Shown here in pieces: positions 12,311 to 25,192 of a stretch of DNA of 64,000 nucleotides (within the stretch, counting starts at the first letter, position 1; each line of letters opens with the position of its first letter). This stretch comes from Siphonodentalium dalli (taxonomy: Eukaryota > Mollusca > Scaphopoda > Gadilida > Siphonodentaliidae), in contig CP136065.1 of the NCBI GenBank assembly GCA_032622095.1, forward strand, positions 66,794,175 to 66,858,174. Direction: 5' to 3'. The position numbers and the translations under genes are program-made. The notes under the pieces are model-generated. The model was not told the origin of the DNA, did no database searches, and saw only the letters and a program-made list of their open reading frames with translations.

Positions 12311-13750
12311 ACACCACCATCGCAATGCAATGTCTTATACAACCAATAGTCCTATTATATTCATATCATGTTGCATTACTAGGACGTAACAGTGGCCAGT
12401 TCTATTAAAATGACAACCAGATTGATACACACGAGTGAGAGGATCGACAAATATTGCATTCATTCGCGCTGAAGTAAGATTTGTCAATTAAGAATAAGGG
12501 AATTATGTAGGTTATATTAAATATAACACGACATTTAAGCATACTTGGCAATCTCTATGGCTATTTGTAACAAAATTCGACCATGAATAACAGAATTAAC
12601 CAATTCGGATATATATCTCATCAAATAACTCATGTTGACACGAATCGTTATTTACCCTCCATCAACTAGGCGTGGTTACAAGAACGGAGCTACTGATAAA
12701 TTGGGTGTCATGTATACCGTTCTAAAAGTAAGAATAAATGGATCTCATTGACCAATAGCAATTTCTGCCCAGTCCGCAAGAGGATATATCCAGCAAATTA
12801 TCAAACCGTCACATCGTACATGTTCGTTCAGTTTCATCATCACGCAATAGACTCGTTGTCAAGGCTCTAAGCGACATTTCCAACAACGAAAATACCAGCG
12901 ATGTGGTAAATCACATAAAACTGTCAAAATATGTCCCTATATATTTCGAATGTATGTCACTCTGTATAGTATAGCACTGGAGTCTCGTGTCACCCCATGT
13001 GCACTCGTGATTTCCAGAAGTGACTGAACAATTGCTTGTAAGACGAGATACCCCAAATATGGACACTTATCCCATGCTAGATGTACAGTTATATTATCCA
13101 TATATGTCTATGCTGATGAGTAGTTAGGGCAACTTATGGAAGGCTGTGCATTCAGAAAACAGCGTATAGATCGGAGTATTGGCATGGAGTTATATCATGT
13201 AGATTGATGCATTTTGGACTTTTGGTATACCAGTGTAAGTTTTAGCTCTATATGACACCAAAATGAAAAGATCGACAATTGCAATTATTGTTATACATGC
13301 CATACACAGGTTGATACCAGGAAGCGTATAATAACTTTCTAGATAAGTCCAAAGATAATGCGGTTAGAGACCTGCTGATGCCAGCAAGTCGGATGTCTGA
13401 AAACATACCATATTTTGATTATGGCCGTTCATGATTAAAGCATTATAATTCCATCCGCCCGTCATATCTATAGTCAGATGTGTTGCAGTTAAATTCAAAT
13501 AAATCTATAGTTACCCCACTATGCGCGACGTGAGTGGAGGGTGTGTAGTTCGTATCCTGATATGATATTGTGGTAGTGTTTGATGTACAAATGGGTAGAA
13601 CAAAATGTGATCACGAGTCTTGGTGTAATTTGTCGCTGCATCTCAAAAATTATATATAGCAACAACTTATGTGCAGACCAGAATCTGATCTACGATAACT
13701 CATCCATAACAACTCCGAATGTGCTGAGCGAAATAAGTAACTTGGCACGA
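12311..13750. other. Nothing recognised over 1.4 kb
   Basis: No reading frame, inverted repeat or tandem structure that I could support. Confidence 0.4.
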
Positions 13751-15251
13751 TTGCCGTAGTTTAGTATTTACTGAACAGCGTGTGATGAATACATGCATAT
13801 GTCTTTATACAATCGGGACGAAATAGGGACGAGGAATTATTCGCCATATTGTTTTCCACCGGTGTTGCCTGAAAATACGAATATTGAATACAGCCCGATT
13901 GATACACAATGACATGGGTTTTACGTTTCAAACACAAATGGTACTTGCAGCAGCAACAGGTCTCCTGGTCTGAATATGACACGTTCAGATGTAACATAAC
14001 GTAGACAAGTTTACTTTTCCACCAAGTTGGAAATAACATTTGATATTTCTGAAGGTTATCGCGTTCATATATTGCAAATAAAGCGGTCCTTCGTGGCGAT
14101 CTTGTTCAACAAAAACTGCATAATTAAGTTAGGCATACAGGAGGGATTCTCATTCTGGACATGACTATTCTTATGTTTATCACTGATCAGATATTTTTTC
14201 GGAAGATGCAAAATCTGAACTAATTTTGTACAACGAGCGCTATCGTTTTCTGAATCTCATCTTCTCTGCGTTATTGGACACTAGTCAATGAAAGCGGCGA
14301 TGGTGATTTAGGGTCTGGAAAATTCACTCTGTGTTATCACAACCGTCTTCGGTGGGTCGAAGCGGTTGTACAGCAATTGTACATTGTATATATAACAGAT
14401 TAATCGAGGCACTGACTCAGAATCAAAATTATTGCTTCAAATGTGATTGCTTCAGTGTCAATCAGTGAGTGTGAACAAATTATCATTTATTATCGAAGTG
14501 GTCATGTATTTATCGGATGGCACAATGAGATGTTCCTTATCTCACATCTAGCTTTAAAATCTGTCCCAATTTTCGCCCAATCAAGTCGGGTGTGAACCCA
14601 CATCAATCTCGTCTAGCCCAGACTTCGATAATGGTATCCACGGCATATCCACCTCATATGTAGTTATGTACCATCATATCTGGTAGCACTTGGAATAATA
14701 TTCATTGAGAAAGATTGACCTTCTATTTTCGGGTGTTTCATATTAATTGTGTCAAAGGTGACTGGACTTCAGGACTCCGGATAGTATTGATTTTCCACTT
14801 AATGGATACCATCCATTAATTAAACGGTGCCGTCCGGATGGAGATGACTGTCACGGCGGTGTTGGCATGTACATTCGAAAAGACTTATCTTATAAAATCA
14901 GAGAAGATTTAACAACATTTATTCCTCATGTATTTGAGTCACTTTTTGTTGAAGTGTTGACAAATAAAAATAAAACGTATATAATTGGAACAATTTATAG
15001 GCCTAATACAGCACCAAAAGCGGACCTAGATAAATTTATCAACCTTATGAATGAGAAAATGGACCAAACCAATAGAGAACATAAAAAAATAGTTTTGATG
15101 TGAGATTTCAACATTGACTTATTGAAATACGGTAGACATGATAAAACTAACAATTTTCTTAATTATGTCTTTGCCTCTAGTTTCCTCCCAACAATAACAA
15201 AACCAACTAGAGTGTCAAACTTCACTGCTACTCTGATAGATCAGATTTTAA
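13751..15251 (+). repeat. 1,501-bp tandem duplication, unit 1
   Basis: Starts ATTGCCGTAGTTTAG and ends within LINE coding sequence at CAGATTTTA. The following 1,501 bp (15252-16752) repeat it without indels and with only about six substitutions that I could find, for example CACAACCG against CAAAACCG near 14338. Confidence 0.95.
14762..15251 (+). pseudogene. LINE endonuclease fragment (duplicated copy)
   Basis: Same sequence as the start of the LINE frame at 16263, giving the second half of an endonuclease/exonuclease/phosphatase-type domain (RPDGDDCHGGVGMYIRKDL). It carries a nonsense change: TGA at 15101-15103 replaces the Gly codon of the GDFN motif found intact at 16602. It is cut off at 15251 by the duplication junction, where non-LINE sequence resumes. 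Confidence 0.85.
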
Positions 15252-16752
15252 TTGCCGTAGTTTAGTATTTACTGAACAGCGTGTGATGAATACATGCATA
15301 TGTCTTTATACAATCGGGACGAAATGGGGACGAGGAATTATTCGCCATATTGTTTTCCACCGGTGTTGCCTGAAAATACGAATATTGAATACAGCCCGAT
15401 TGATACATAATGACATGGGTTTTACGTTTCAAACACAAATGGTACTTGCAGCAGCAACAGGTCTCCTGGTCTGAATATGACACGTTCAGATGTAACATAA
15501 CGTAGACAAGTTTACTTTTCCACCAAGTTGGAAATAACATTTGATATTTCTGAAGGTTATCGCGTTCATATATTGCAAATAAAGCGGTCCTTCGTGGCGA
15601 TCTTGTTCAACAAAAACTGCATAATTAAGTTAGGCATACAGGAGGGATTCTCATTCTGGACATGACTATTCTTATGTTTATCACTGATCAGATATTTTTT
15701 CGGAAGATGCAAAATCTGAACTAATTTTGTACAACGAGCGCTATCGTTTTCTGAATCTCATCTTCTCTGCGTTATTGGACACTAGTCAATGAAAGCGGCG
15801 ATGGTGATTTAGGGTCTGGAAAATTCACTCTGTGTTATCAAAACCGTCTTCGGTGGGTCGAAGCGGTTGTACAGCAATTGTACATTGTATATATAACAGA
15901 TTAATCGAGGCACTGACTCAGAATCAAAATCATTGCTTCAAATGTGATTGCTTCAGTGTCAATCAGTGAGTGTGAACAAATTATCATTTATTATCGAAGT
16001 GGTCATGTATTTATCGGATGGCACAATGAGATGTTCCTTATCTCACATCTAGCTTTAAAATCTGTCCCAATTTTCGCCCAATCAAGTCGGGTGTGAACTC
16101 ACATCAATCTCGTCTAGCCCAGACTTCGATAATGGTATCCACGGCATATCCACCTCATATGTAGTTATGTACCATCATATCTGGTAGCACTTGGAATAAT
16201 ATTCATTGAGAAAGATTGACCTTCTATTTTCGGGTGTTTCATATTAATTGTGTCAAAGGTGACTGGACTTCAGGACTCCGGATAGTATTGATTTTCCACT
16301 TAATGGATACCATCCATTAATTAAACGGTGCCGTCCGGATGGAGATGACTGTCACGGCGGTGTTGGCATGTACATTCGAAAAGACTTATCTTATAAAATC
16401 AGAGAAGATTTAACAACATTTATTCCTCATGTATTTGAGTCACTTTTTGTTGAAGTGTTGACAAATAAAAATAAAACGTATATAATTGGAACAATTTATA
16501 GGCCTAATACAGCACCAAAAGCGGACCTAGATAAATTTATCAACCTTATGAATGAGAAAATGGACCAAACCAATAGAGAACATAAAAAAATAGTTTTGAT
16601 GGGAGATTTCAACATTGACTTATTGAAATACGGTAGACATGATAAAACTAACAATTTTCTTAATTATGTCTTTGCCTCTAGTTTCCTCCCAACAATAACA
16701 AAACCAACTAGAGTGTCAAACTTCACTGCTACTCTGATAGATCAGATTTTAA
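15252..16752 (+). repeat. 1,501-bp tandem duplication, unit 2
   Basis: Second copy of 13751-15251. Here the LINE sequence continues past the unit end into the rest of the element, so this is probably the parental copy and unit 1 the extra one. Confidence 0.95.
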
Positions 16753-17666
16753 TAAATGATCCAACTATTGATTATGAAACGGGTATTATACTAAGTGAGA
16801 TATCTGACCACTTCGGTACTTTCCTCTGTTATAAGAGTAACAAAAATAAATCTTGCCCAAAAGCTAAAATAGAATACTGGCGGAACTATAATGATGAAAA
16901 TATATCATGCTTTAAAAGACTACTAGGAACGGCTAATTATAATAGTGTTGTAGGACGAATGTGTCCACAGGAGTCATATAAATCATTTATGGAAATTTAT
17001 TTAAATGCCTTTGAAATAGCTTTTCCATTAAAACGATCACGATCAAAATCCACCAAACAGAAACCATGGATTACCAAGGGAATGATGATTTCATCTGAAC
17101 ATAAAGCTAAACTTTTTACCACAAAGCTTAAGAACCCTTCCGAAAGTAATGTAACAGAATACAAAGAATTTTGTAAACTTTTTAATAAAATAAAACGAGC
17201 AAGTAATACCTTGTACTATAAAAATATGATAAATGAATATAAACATAATATGAAAAAAACATGGAAACTGATTGGTGAGATAATGCAACAAAGATCTAAA
17301 AAATTAGAATATCCCATGTCATTCATTATTGGGGGTGTCGAAAGTAGAAATAGGAAAGAAGCTGCTGACGCCTTTAATGAATATTTTTCTACCATTGGCG
17401 CTACTGCGGCTGAGAAAATATCACAAACTTGTAACAAATACTCTTCATACTTACCTACACCTTGTAGTGAAACAATCTTTTTTCATCCCACTACACCGGA
17501 AGAAATTCATACAACGGTTTCCTTAAGTAAAGGGAAGCACAGCATTGACAAAGATGGTCTTAGCTCTTTCATTATGAAGAAAGTTATCTCGGAAATTTCA
17601 CAACCCTTATGTCATATTTTCAATCTCTCAATGGAAACAGGAATTGTTCCAGAAGACATGATATAG
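16263..17666 (+). pseudogene. LINE ORF2, endonuclease and linker part
   Basis: Open from about 16263; the first Met is at 16368 (432 codons from there to TAG at 17664). It encodes the back half of an EEP (apurinic-like) endonuclease that nicks target DNA: GGVGMYIRKDL, then GDFN at residues 79-82 from the Met and SDH at 146-148, which carry the catalytic Asp/Asn and the catalytic His. A basic linker follows (KPWITKGMMISS), and then the start of the RT region (KGKHSIDKDGLSSFIMKKV). The frame ends at GIVPEDMI; the protein continues in another frame at 17663 (IALFKSGDQN), so a small deletion has shifted it. An intact element would read through. Confidence 0.85.
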
Positions 17667-19330
17667 CCCTCTTCAAATCAGGCGACCAAAATATAATGGG
17701 AAATTATCGCCCAATAAGTATTCTGCCCATTTTTTCTAAAATCTTAGAAAAAATTGTATGTCACAGACTAGTTGTTTTTTTAAATAAACATGATACTCTC
17801 TATCATAATCAATATGGGTTTAGAAAAGATCATTCAACAATTCATCCAAAGATAATGGGAAATTATCGCCCAATAAGTATTCTGCCCATTTTTTCTAAAA
17901 TCTTAGAAAAAATTGTATGTCACAGACTAGTTGTTTTTTTAAATAAACATGATACTCTCTATCATAATCAATATGGGTTTAGAAAAGATCATTCAACAAT
18001 TCATCCAATTTTGAAGCTACTCTATGATGTGGGTTTGAATAATGATAAGAAGGATAAAGATTGTACGCTATCTGTATTTATTGATTTTTCCAAAGCTTTT
18101 GACACAATAAATCATGAAATTTTGCTAAATAAACTTGATTCTTATGGAATAAGAGGCAAAGCCAATGAGTGGTTTAGAAATTATCTGACAAATAGATACC
18201 AATGTGTGGAACTGGAAGGTATGGTTTCTTCTAAACTTCCAATTACATGTGGAGTCCCCCAGGGATCTGTTGCAGGTCCGATTCTTTTTCTGGTCTATGT
18301 TAATGATATGCACAGATCTAATAACCTATCACTTTTATCCTTTGCTGATGACACAACTGTGTATTCTTCACATCACAACCTTGATTATTTGTATGACTAC
18401 TTCAACAAAGAGCTTGAAAAATTGAGTACTTGGTGTAGAGCAAACAAACTATCATTAAATACAAATAAGACTAAATATATGGTGATACAACCAATAAATG
18501 GCCCGTATTTAGTTGCAAATAGAATGTTGAATATAAATAAACAGCCGATTGAAAGGATAGGATCCGATTGTCAAGAAAAATCTTTCAAATTTTTAGGTAT
18601 TCACATAGATGAACATCTGACATTTGAATACCATGTGAAAGCTGTTTGTGCGAAAATTTCTAATTCTCTTTATGCTATAAATCGAGTAAAAAATTTCCTT
18701 TCTTTCGATTGTCTTAGAATGCTATATCTTACCTTAGTACATTCTCACATTCTTTATGGAATTGAGTTATGGGGAAATGCAAGTACTCAAAATCAAGTTA
18801 TTGTACTTCAGAAAAAGGCAATTCGAGCTATTAATAAAAAACGCTACAATAGTCACACCGAACCATTATTTAAATCTAATAACATTTTGAAGCTGCAGGA
18901 TGAGTATATGCATCGGATATGTCTATTTATGCACGACTGGAAATATGTAAATGTTCCCAAATCATTTGTTAATAGTTTTAGAATATATAAACATCCGAGT
19001 ATGAGTACTAGGTCCTCAGGAAAAATACAGGAAACAAGGGCTCGCATTAAATTCACTGAAAAACTACCCCTCCATGTATTTCCAAAAATTTGGAACACTC
19101 TTGACGTTACTCTACAGAATATCCAATCGAAGCCAGGCTTTAAGAACAAATTTACCAAATCAATTATTGAAAATTATTCTTCGAGTATTAAGTGCAAAAA
19201 CAAGTTTTGTCCAGATTGTACTAAAAAGATAGAATTAACTCTAACTTTTGGAATTGAACTTCCAATAAGGAAAAAAATTATAACTATAAAACGACCTTCT
19301 CTCATTAGTAAAATGAATTTAAAAAAATGA
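17663..19330 (+). pseudogene. LINE ORF2, reverse transcriptase part
   Basis: Continues ORF2 after the frameshift to a TGA at 19328. Reverse transcriptase copies the element's RNA into the target site. Visible blocks are GNYRPISILPIFSKILEKI, QYGFRKDHST, FIDFSKAFDT (first catalytic Asp), GVPQGSVAGP and FADD at about 18341-18352 (catalytic Asp pair), then KLSLNTNKTKYM, FLGIHID and a thumb/C-terminal region with SHILYGIELWGN. A Cys cluster (CKNKFCPDC) lies near the end. The fingers region is present twice because of an exact 159-bp in-frame duplication (17696-18013), which should disrupt folding. The catalytic residues themselves are intact. Confidence 0.9.
17696..18013 (+). repeat. 159-bp exact in-frame tandem duplication inside RT
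   Basis: Units 17696-17854 and 17855-18013 each encode 53 residues beginning MGNYRPISILP and ending near HSTIHP. I found no differences between them, so the event is recent. Confidence 0.95.
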
Positions 19331-19349
19331 GAAGATGTGCCTGATGAAT

Positions 19350-19405
19350 ATATATATATATATGTAAATGCATGTATGTATGCGCTTATGTGTATATATG
19401 CATGT

Positions 19406-19450
<45 letters not shown>
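19350..19450 (+). repeat. (TA)n microsatellite
   Basis: Alternating TA runs at about 19350-19363 and 19408-19447 with ATGTATG-type interruptions, followed by a T run. They lie inside the LINE 3' untranslated region. Confidence 0.9.
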
Positions 19451-19455
<5 letters not shown>

Positions 19456-20136
19456 TTATCTTCTGTGTTGTTGAGTGCCTATATTCAGTGCAAATATTAA
19501 CTATTTGGTGCAAACTGATTAGAACATTGTCTAGTTTGAACAGATTTATTTTTGAACTTTATAGCTAAAGATTAAAAAAATTTAATCAAATTGTAAACAA
19601 CGCAGACACACACAAATGTGTCATTATTATTTCATTATATTATATGGTTTGAACCCCACCCAGTATGTCAATTTTGCATAAATGCCAATTTTGTATAAAT
19701 TTGTATATCTTCCATATTTTTGTCCATATTTTCCGTTTCCAAATGGTGGCGGCAGGAAGACGACCCTATGGTCATGCCACCACCATATGACATATTATTG
19801 TTTATTATTTAATTATATATGTGTAACACATTTTATGATGATATGCCATAATAAAATATTTACTTACTTACTGGCTTAAATAACAATCACGCATTCAATG
19901 TATTACTGTTACTCGGTTCTTTGTTTTAAACAATCCTGTTCATCTGTAAATACCTCGCTCAAATTGCCACCTATGTCAAGGGAAACGGATTAATTGAGCA
20001 CGAATACTCATTAATGCAAGATTCGTCAATAATGGGCACCATTCTGGTAGATATTTAAATATAATTGCGCATCATGATGTCCCGAAGTAACATGATATAA
20101 TGAATATAATACTTTGGGTTGTGTGAGACATATTAG

Positions 20137-20965
20137 ATGGCGGCAATGACGGCGATAAAAGTGAGAATGACATATTTCACCATTTATTCTGACCACCGTA
20201 TTGGCAGCCATCTTGGGGTTAGTAAGCCATTTTGTAATCTAAAAACGACATTGAATTATCGTACACACCAAACTTCTCCACCACGCTACATTCTGCGCGT
20301 TATGGCTTCCGAGAAGATGACAAAAAATGGTTTAAGGTTATTTTTGGAGAAAAATGCCTAAATTTTATTTTTTTAAATGTGCCAGGAGGGTGCATTGTGT
20401 AATATTTTCACTTTAGTATGTCATTTCTTAATCCAAAGCGGAATGAAATTGCCGTATACACAAATTATCTCTACCCTTACAATTCTTTTCTTGTTTTGCC
20501 TTCCAGAAAATAAAAAAAATGCGTTTTATATCACTTTTTTGGAAAAATTTCTAAAATTTATTAAACTTTCGGGTTTGGGGGTACATTATATAATTGTTTC
20601 TACTTTAATGTTCGAGATTGCAGACATAAATTTATATATTATTACATTCTTTAGCAGAATTTCAACGGCCGTTGTGTTAATTAAGCCTATTGACATGTAA
20701 TCGTGAGTTATGTGTGCCTTATACCACAGAATGGCGCATCTTAACTTTATGGGGAGGGTTGATTTTTCTGCCTCTGATAAAAAGTAATGCGGCCTGAAGC
20801 AATAAATTATATATATGAATATAGCCAATTGGCAGTAGTTTCCCATGGTATAAAACAATGCGGCATACCCGTCTTACACTTTATGATTTAAAAGAAACGA
20901 AAGACAACGCTTTGCGTGAATCGTCATATTTGTCACGCCCAAAATATTATTTGACGTCACATTCC
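20137..20965 (-). repeat. Dispersed repeat, family B (inverted copy)
   Basis: Reverse complement of 11330-12310. Recognisable blocks are TATTGGCAGCCATCTTGGGGTT, here cited only by position (20201-20222), ACGGCCGTTGTGTTAATTAA, AGTTTCCCATGGTATAA and GCTTTGCGTGAATCGTCATA. This copy has lost part of the internal duplication. Confidence 0.7.
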
Positions 20966-21566
20966 TCGATATAGCGCTGAAAATACGTGTTTTGTTTCTT
21001 TTGTTTTTCGATAAATTTGAGATATTTTCGCTTATGTGGTTAAATCTTTTAATCAGCGGGCGTGTAGAAATTTCTTCTGTATATATAATTAGTGGGAAGA
21101 TAACATTATGTAGAGCTATCGTCGCTCTGAAACGTTTATGGTACTGAATACGTTTGATGATTGAAACGAAGAGAAAGCACTGCGTGAAGTTTTTTTTAAT
21201 AGTTTCATGTTAAAGTAATGTGAAACACATCACTGAGGTGTTCAAAACGGAATAACTATAAGAATCATGCCCAATAAAATTCATAAATTTGATACCAAAA
21301 TAGGCAGAAAACAGCATCATTGTTATAACCGAATTACATGCAGTAAATATTGTTGACGGAACAATTTCCGTGATATATATATGCCCAATAATTCGTCCCG
21401 AATAAAGCAATAAATATTTACATTTGTGCGTATAGTTCAAACGTTCTCTGAAATGGAATTCGGATTTTTCGATACTCTTAGTTGATTGCTGCATTCTTCC
21501 AGTAGAGATATTATTTGGATATCAACTTGTCGGGTTTATTCACTGAAATGAGTCCATAATATGTCT
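20966..21566. other. Nothing recognised
   Basis: Spacer between two repeat elements. The short minus-strand frame at 21210-21494 has no recognisable features. Confidence 0.4.
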
Positions 21567-22031
21567 TTAAAGGGGTACTGTTCACTAAATCCGACCATTT
21601 ATGGGACCATCTCATTTTATACTCAACATAATGTTTGCAACAAATGAATTAATTTGAGCCATGGATGAGTGCTAAATACACTTGTGCGCTCTATGAACGA
21701 TGCAAAAAACATGGAAATTATAAAGGAAATGAGTTTATGACTGGAGTCATAAATTCATTTTCATTATAATTACCATGTTTTTGAGCCATGGATTAGGCAA
21801 AATACCCTATACACTATAAATGTTTTTTTGCAATTTTTTGCATCGCTTTTGAAATTTCGTGGTATCAATAAAGGTTGATAAATACCTAAACTACCTTTCT
21901 ACGAGCATTCATGTCACAGAAAGACGCATTGGAAGTAATAAAAAATACCACTTCAAACACAATGTTCGGGGTTGTTGCATATTTTATTTTAAGTATAAAA
22001 GGAGATGGTCCCATAAATGGTCCCCCTTTAA
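21567..22031. mobile_element. TTAA-flanked palindromic MITE, family C
   Basis: Bounded by TTAA at 21567 and 22028. The left end AAAGGGGTACTGTTCACTAA and adjacent CCATTTATGGGACCATCTC pair with GAGATGGTCCCATAAATGG near the right end. Much of the interior is also inverted (CATGGAAATTATAAAGGAAA against CATTATAATTACCATG). Related copies are at 54839-55190 and 61085-61436. Confidence 0.8.
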
Positions 22032-22580
22032 GGGAACGCTAAATATATACCCTTTCCGCACAGTCGCGCGTTACTCTGTTTCCGGAACATTAATGAATAC
22101 AAATGGCGAAACAAGTGTTTGGACCTGTAAGCGGTCGAAATAAAATTTCGCGACCCCCCACCCCCAAGACGGAGACCTTCTATCCATGTCCATGTAATGT
22201 CTAGCAGGTTCAAGTAGACCCGCCATTCATTTTGTTGCTATAGTATTCTCGGTAAAGCAGATAACTTTACATTTAACCCAGAATGGTCATGCAATTCAGG
22301 GACTAATTGAAGAACTCAGAGAAGTGTTTTTTGTTTAATCTTTTATTTTTCGATTTTTAACGTTTTTTTATGGTTCCTGGCTATTTCACCAAGTCTTATA
22401 TATTCTGTTTTTATTTAAATTACAGTTGATGAAATTAGAACTTTGATCCAAGAGAAAGACTATAGTTTGTTATATTTGATTCCGTGTGTAGAATTTTCTA
22501 CATGCATATTGCTTTATATATATCTGTGATTATCATATAGAAATTGACTATATGAACAGATCTGTTGTTGCAACCAGAGC
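22032..22580. other. Nothing recognised
   Basis: No gene or repeat could be supported in this spacer. Confidence 0.4.
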
Positions 22581-23335
22581 CCCCTGGGGAAAAATACCAG
22601 CTATTTATATATACCAGTATATACTATTCCAGTGACAAGGTTCACAAGTCCGATTTGAGGAAAAACACGCCATCTATCATATTACTGATAGCTTCTTGAA
22701 ATCGTCCATCTTTAATCATAATATATTTCAATGTGACTTATAGGCCATGGAATTTCCTTTATTTTGATGTATAATTCGATAGTATCAAAACAAAGGGAAG
22801 TCGAGATATCGTACCGAAAACTTACAAAATCCATTGGCAATTTGGGTGTAAAACGGGTCGTCAGTTTCCCTGTCCGCCTAATAACCTCAATGATTCTAAA
22901 AAATTGTCAACTCAGCCAAAACATGCCCCAGTGTATGTTATAGGGCAAAAAAATTCAATTTCTTTGATATATTACTTGACGGAGTCAATTGAAGGAGTCG
23001 ACATATCGCACCGGGAATTTGCAAGTTCGGCAATTGTGATCGTAACAATTGAATTGGTACCTGTGTATAATCACTATATATTTAATTACCAAAACAGACG
23101 ACCGCTTTTTTTGGTTGGTTTCGCTTGTTTTCCGATGCGATATCTCGACTTCTCTTCGTTTGCTACTATCGTATTATACATCAAAGGAAAGGAAATTTCA
23201 TCGCCAATAAAACACATTTAAATATATTGTAACTGAGATGAACCATGTTGAGAAATCTATGAGGAATATGGTAGATTGAGTGTTTTTCCAAAAGTCGGAC
23301 TTGTGAATCTTGTCACTGGTATTTCTCACCAGGGG
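22581..23335. mobile_element. TIR element, family D (about 755 bp)
   Basis: The left end CCCCTGGGGAAAAATACC pairs with the right end GGTATTTCTCACCAGGGG. The inversion continues inward for about 200 bp, including CACAAGTCCGATTTG against AAGTCGGACTTGTG and AGGGAAGTCGAGATATCG against GCGATATCTCGACTTCTCTT. The unpaired centre (about 22830-23130) has no convincing coding frame. A solo right arm lies at 33817-34010. Confidence 0.8.
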
Positions 23336-24008
23336 CCTGTTGTTGCAAATATAGGCGATGGAGCTTTGAACGCGCCACTACATTCCGCACAGTCTTAAAG
23401 AAGCCCTATCCGATTTAGCACCAATGTAGTAAAAAAATCGTAAGCCAATGTTTCACTCAGGGACATACATGCCATATGAACATTAGTGCATATGTAACAC
23501 AAAGGATTCGCCAAGTTTGTCAAAAATAAAAAAAGTATCCAGAACTAATACGACTGTGACCAGTATAACACCTTTCAATGTGAACGCCCTTTAATATATA
23601 AGCTGTCTTGTAGCGAAAGCACGGACACTCTTTATCACATGTGATCATTTTAATTTTAGGGCGCCGTAAAAAGTTAAAACAACACTAAAAGTTACATTAT
23701 CAGTAGTTAAATGAGCTCATCGGTCAAATCTTATTATTTTCAGCTATATAAAACGTCCATGTGCAGGTATTAGTTTGATGGTGTTAAATCGGATCGGCGT
23801 CTTTAAAGTAACATCCTCTAGGGCAAGTCTCCACAAAACCCGACCCCGTCTCACATAATACCTTGTTAAATAGGTGCAACTCGAGTACATACATTCATAA
23901 TTGTCCAATAACAGCCTCAATGCAGATCACGTGCACCATGCAATCATCATCAATCATGCAACACCTGTAAACCGATTAACGAGTAATTAGCTGTCCACGA
24001 ACTAATTA
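23336..24008. other. Downstream flank of the secreted-protein gene
   Basis: For the minus-strand gene ending at 24009 this is 3' flank. ATTAAA-like signals on the minus strand occur near 23650 and 23592, but neither can be assigned as the poly(A) site. Confidence 0.35.
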
Positions 24009-25192
24009 TTAACCGCTGTATCCGCCAAATCCAGTTGTTCCGGTCATCGACGCCAGGGGGGACGAAATAGCATGAGCCATCACCGGTTTGTAGGCTTGTT
24101 GTAAAGCATGTGCGAATCCGTTCACCCGGACTGGGACGTGCTGTTGCACTTGAACATTTTGTGTGGTCCTAACAGGGACATGGTGTACCGTGTTGACATT
24201 CTTGACGATGTTGACTGGGACTTGCTGCACTACGCTCATCGTTGCTTGCTGTGCAACTTGGTGTTGTTTTATGGTTGGTACGGTTCCGGATCGGACGATC
24301 TGAGCATTGCGGGTCATCGGCACGTGCTGAACGGTCTGCACTGGTACCTTGCGGACGTAATTGAAAGGTTGCAATGCCGGCACGTGACTGACTTGTGGTT
24401 GCGCTTGCACAGCCATGACTTGGCTTCCTCCATACAATCCTGATGATATTCCAGAAAATCCCATGCCCATGTTACCGGCCATTCCATTGTACCCATTGAG
24501 ACCAAATCCACCGCTGGCAAACCCGGGGAATCCCATGGCCCCAGATCCGCCATAAAAGGCAGACGATCCCAAAGTGGCCGGTGAGGCTAAAATCCCCTGG
24601 TTCATCATTGAGGAGGCTCCATACATGCCACCGTTCGACATCGAGGAGAGTCCATACATGCTTCCCCCGTTAAACATGCCCGGGTTCGACATCAAGGAGG
24701 CTCCATACATGTTTCCTCCGTTAAACATGCCCGCGTTCGACATCGATGAGGCTCCATACATGTTTCCTCCGTTAAACATGCCCGCGTTCGACATCGAGGA
24801 GGCTCCATACATGTTTCCTCCGTTAAACATGCCCGGGTTCGACATCGAGGAGAGTCCATACATGTTTCCTCCGTTAAACATGCCCGGGTTCGACATCGAG
24901 GAGGCTCCATACATGCTTCCCCCGTTAAACATGCCCGGGTTCGACATCGAGGAGCCTCCATACATGCTTCCCCCGTTAAACATGCCCGTGTTCGACATCG
25001 AGGAGAGTCCATACATGCTGGCCGGGTTCGACATCTGGGCGACACCAAACATACCATCATCATTCCCGAATTGGGCGTTATACATTCCGTTGTTGAAACC
25101 TTGCTGCATGGGGCCTGTAAACATTGCTCCTCCGTCAAAGTCCCCATCAAAGCCCATTGAATCGCCGAAAGAGTCTCCCCTCATCGATCTCA
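24009..25192 (-). CDS. Secreted Met/Gly-rich repeat protein, main exon
   Basis: Large terminal exon of a gene read right to left. A splice acceptor (TTTTTTCCTTGATACAG on the minus strand, ending at 25193) opens it in phase 1. The split codon joins to the exon at 29322-29388 to give a protein of about 416 residues. Layout: an acidic Asp/Gly/Met start (DSFGDSMGFDGDFDGG); seven full 17-residue repeats of the type MYGASSMSNPGMFNGGN plus two short ones (51-bp DNA period, about 24600-25030); a Gly/Phe/Met linker; then a basic Gln/Val-rich tail with repeated HVPV, QVPV and KVPV motifs, ending GFGGYSG-TAA. It has no Cys and no enzymatic domain. Composition and signal peptide suggest an extracellular structural protein such as a shell-matrix or periostracal component (Met-rich nacre proteins are a known molluscan class). 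That role is inference; a byssal, egg-case or cuticle protein is equally possible. Confidence 0.8.

Larger units (their letters stand above)
16263..19875 (+). mobile_element. Jockey-superfamily (CR1/L2-like) LINE, 5'-truncated
   Basis: A non-LTR retrotransposon: endonuclease part, then reverse transcriptase, then a 3' untranslated region ending in AATAAAATATTTACTTACTTACTGG, a short TTAC microsatellite tail of the kind seen in CR1/L2-type elements. The N-terminal half of the endonuclease, with its first catalytic residues, is absent: the frame opens after a stop at about 16260. A (TA)n stretch interrupts the 3' region at about 19350-19450. Frameshift and internal duplication make it inactive. 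The assignment to superfamily is from protein motifs; the exact clade is uncertain. Confidence 0.85.

Noticed and set aside
13761-15540. Two 92-codon minus-strand frames with the same protein
   Set aside because: Duplicated only because the 1,501-bp segment is duplicated; no domain, signal or splice support.
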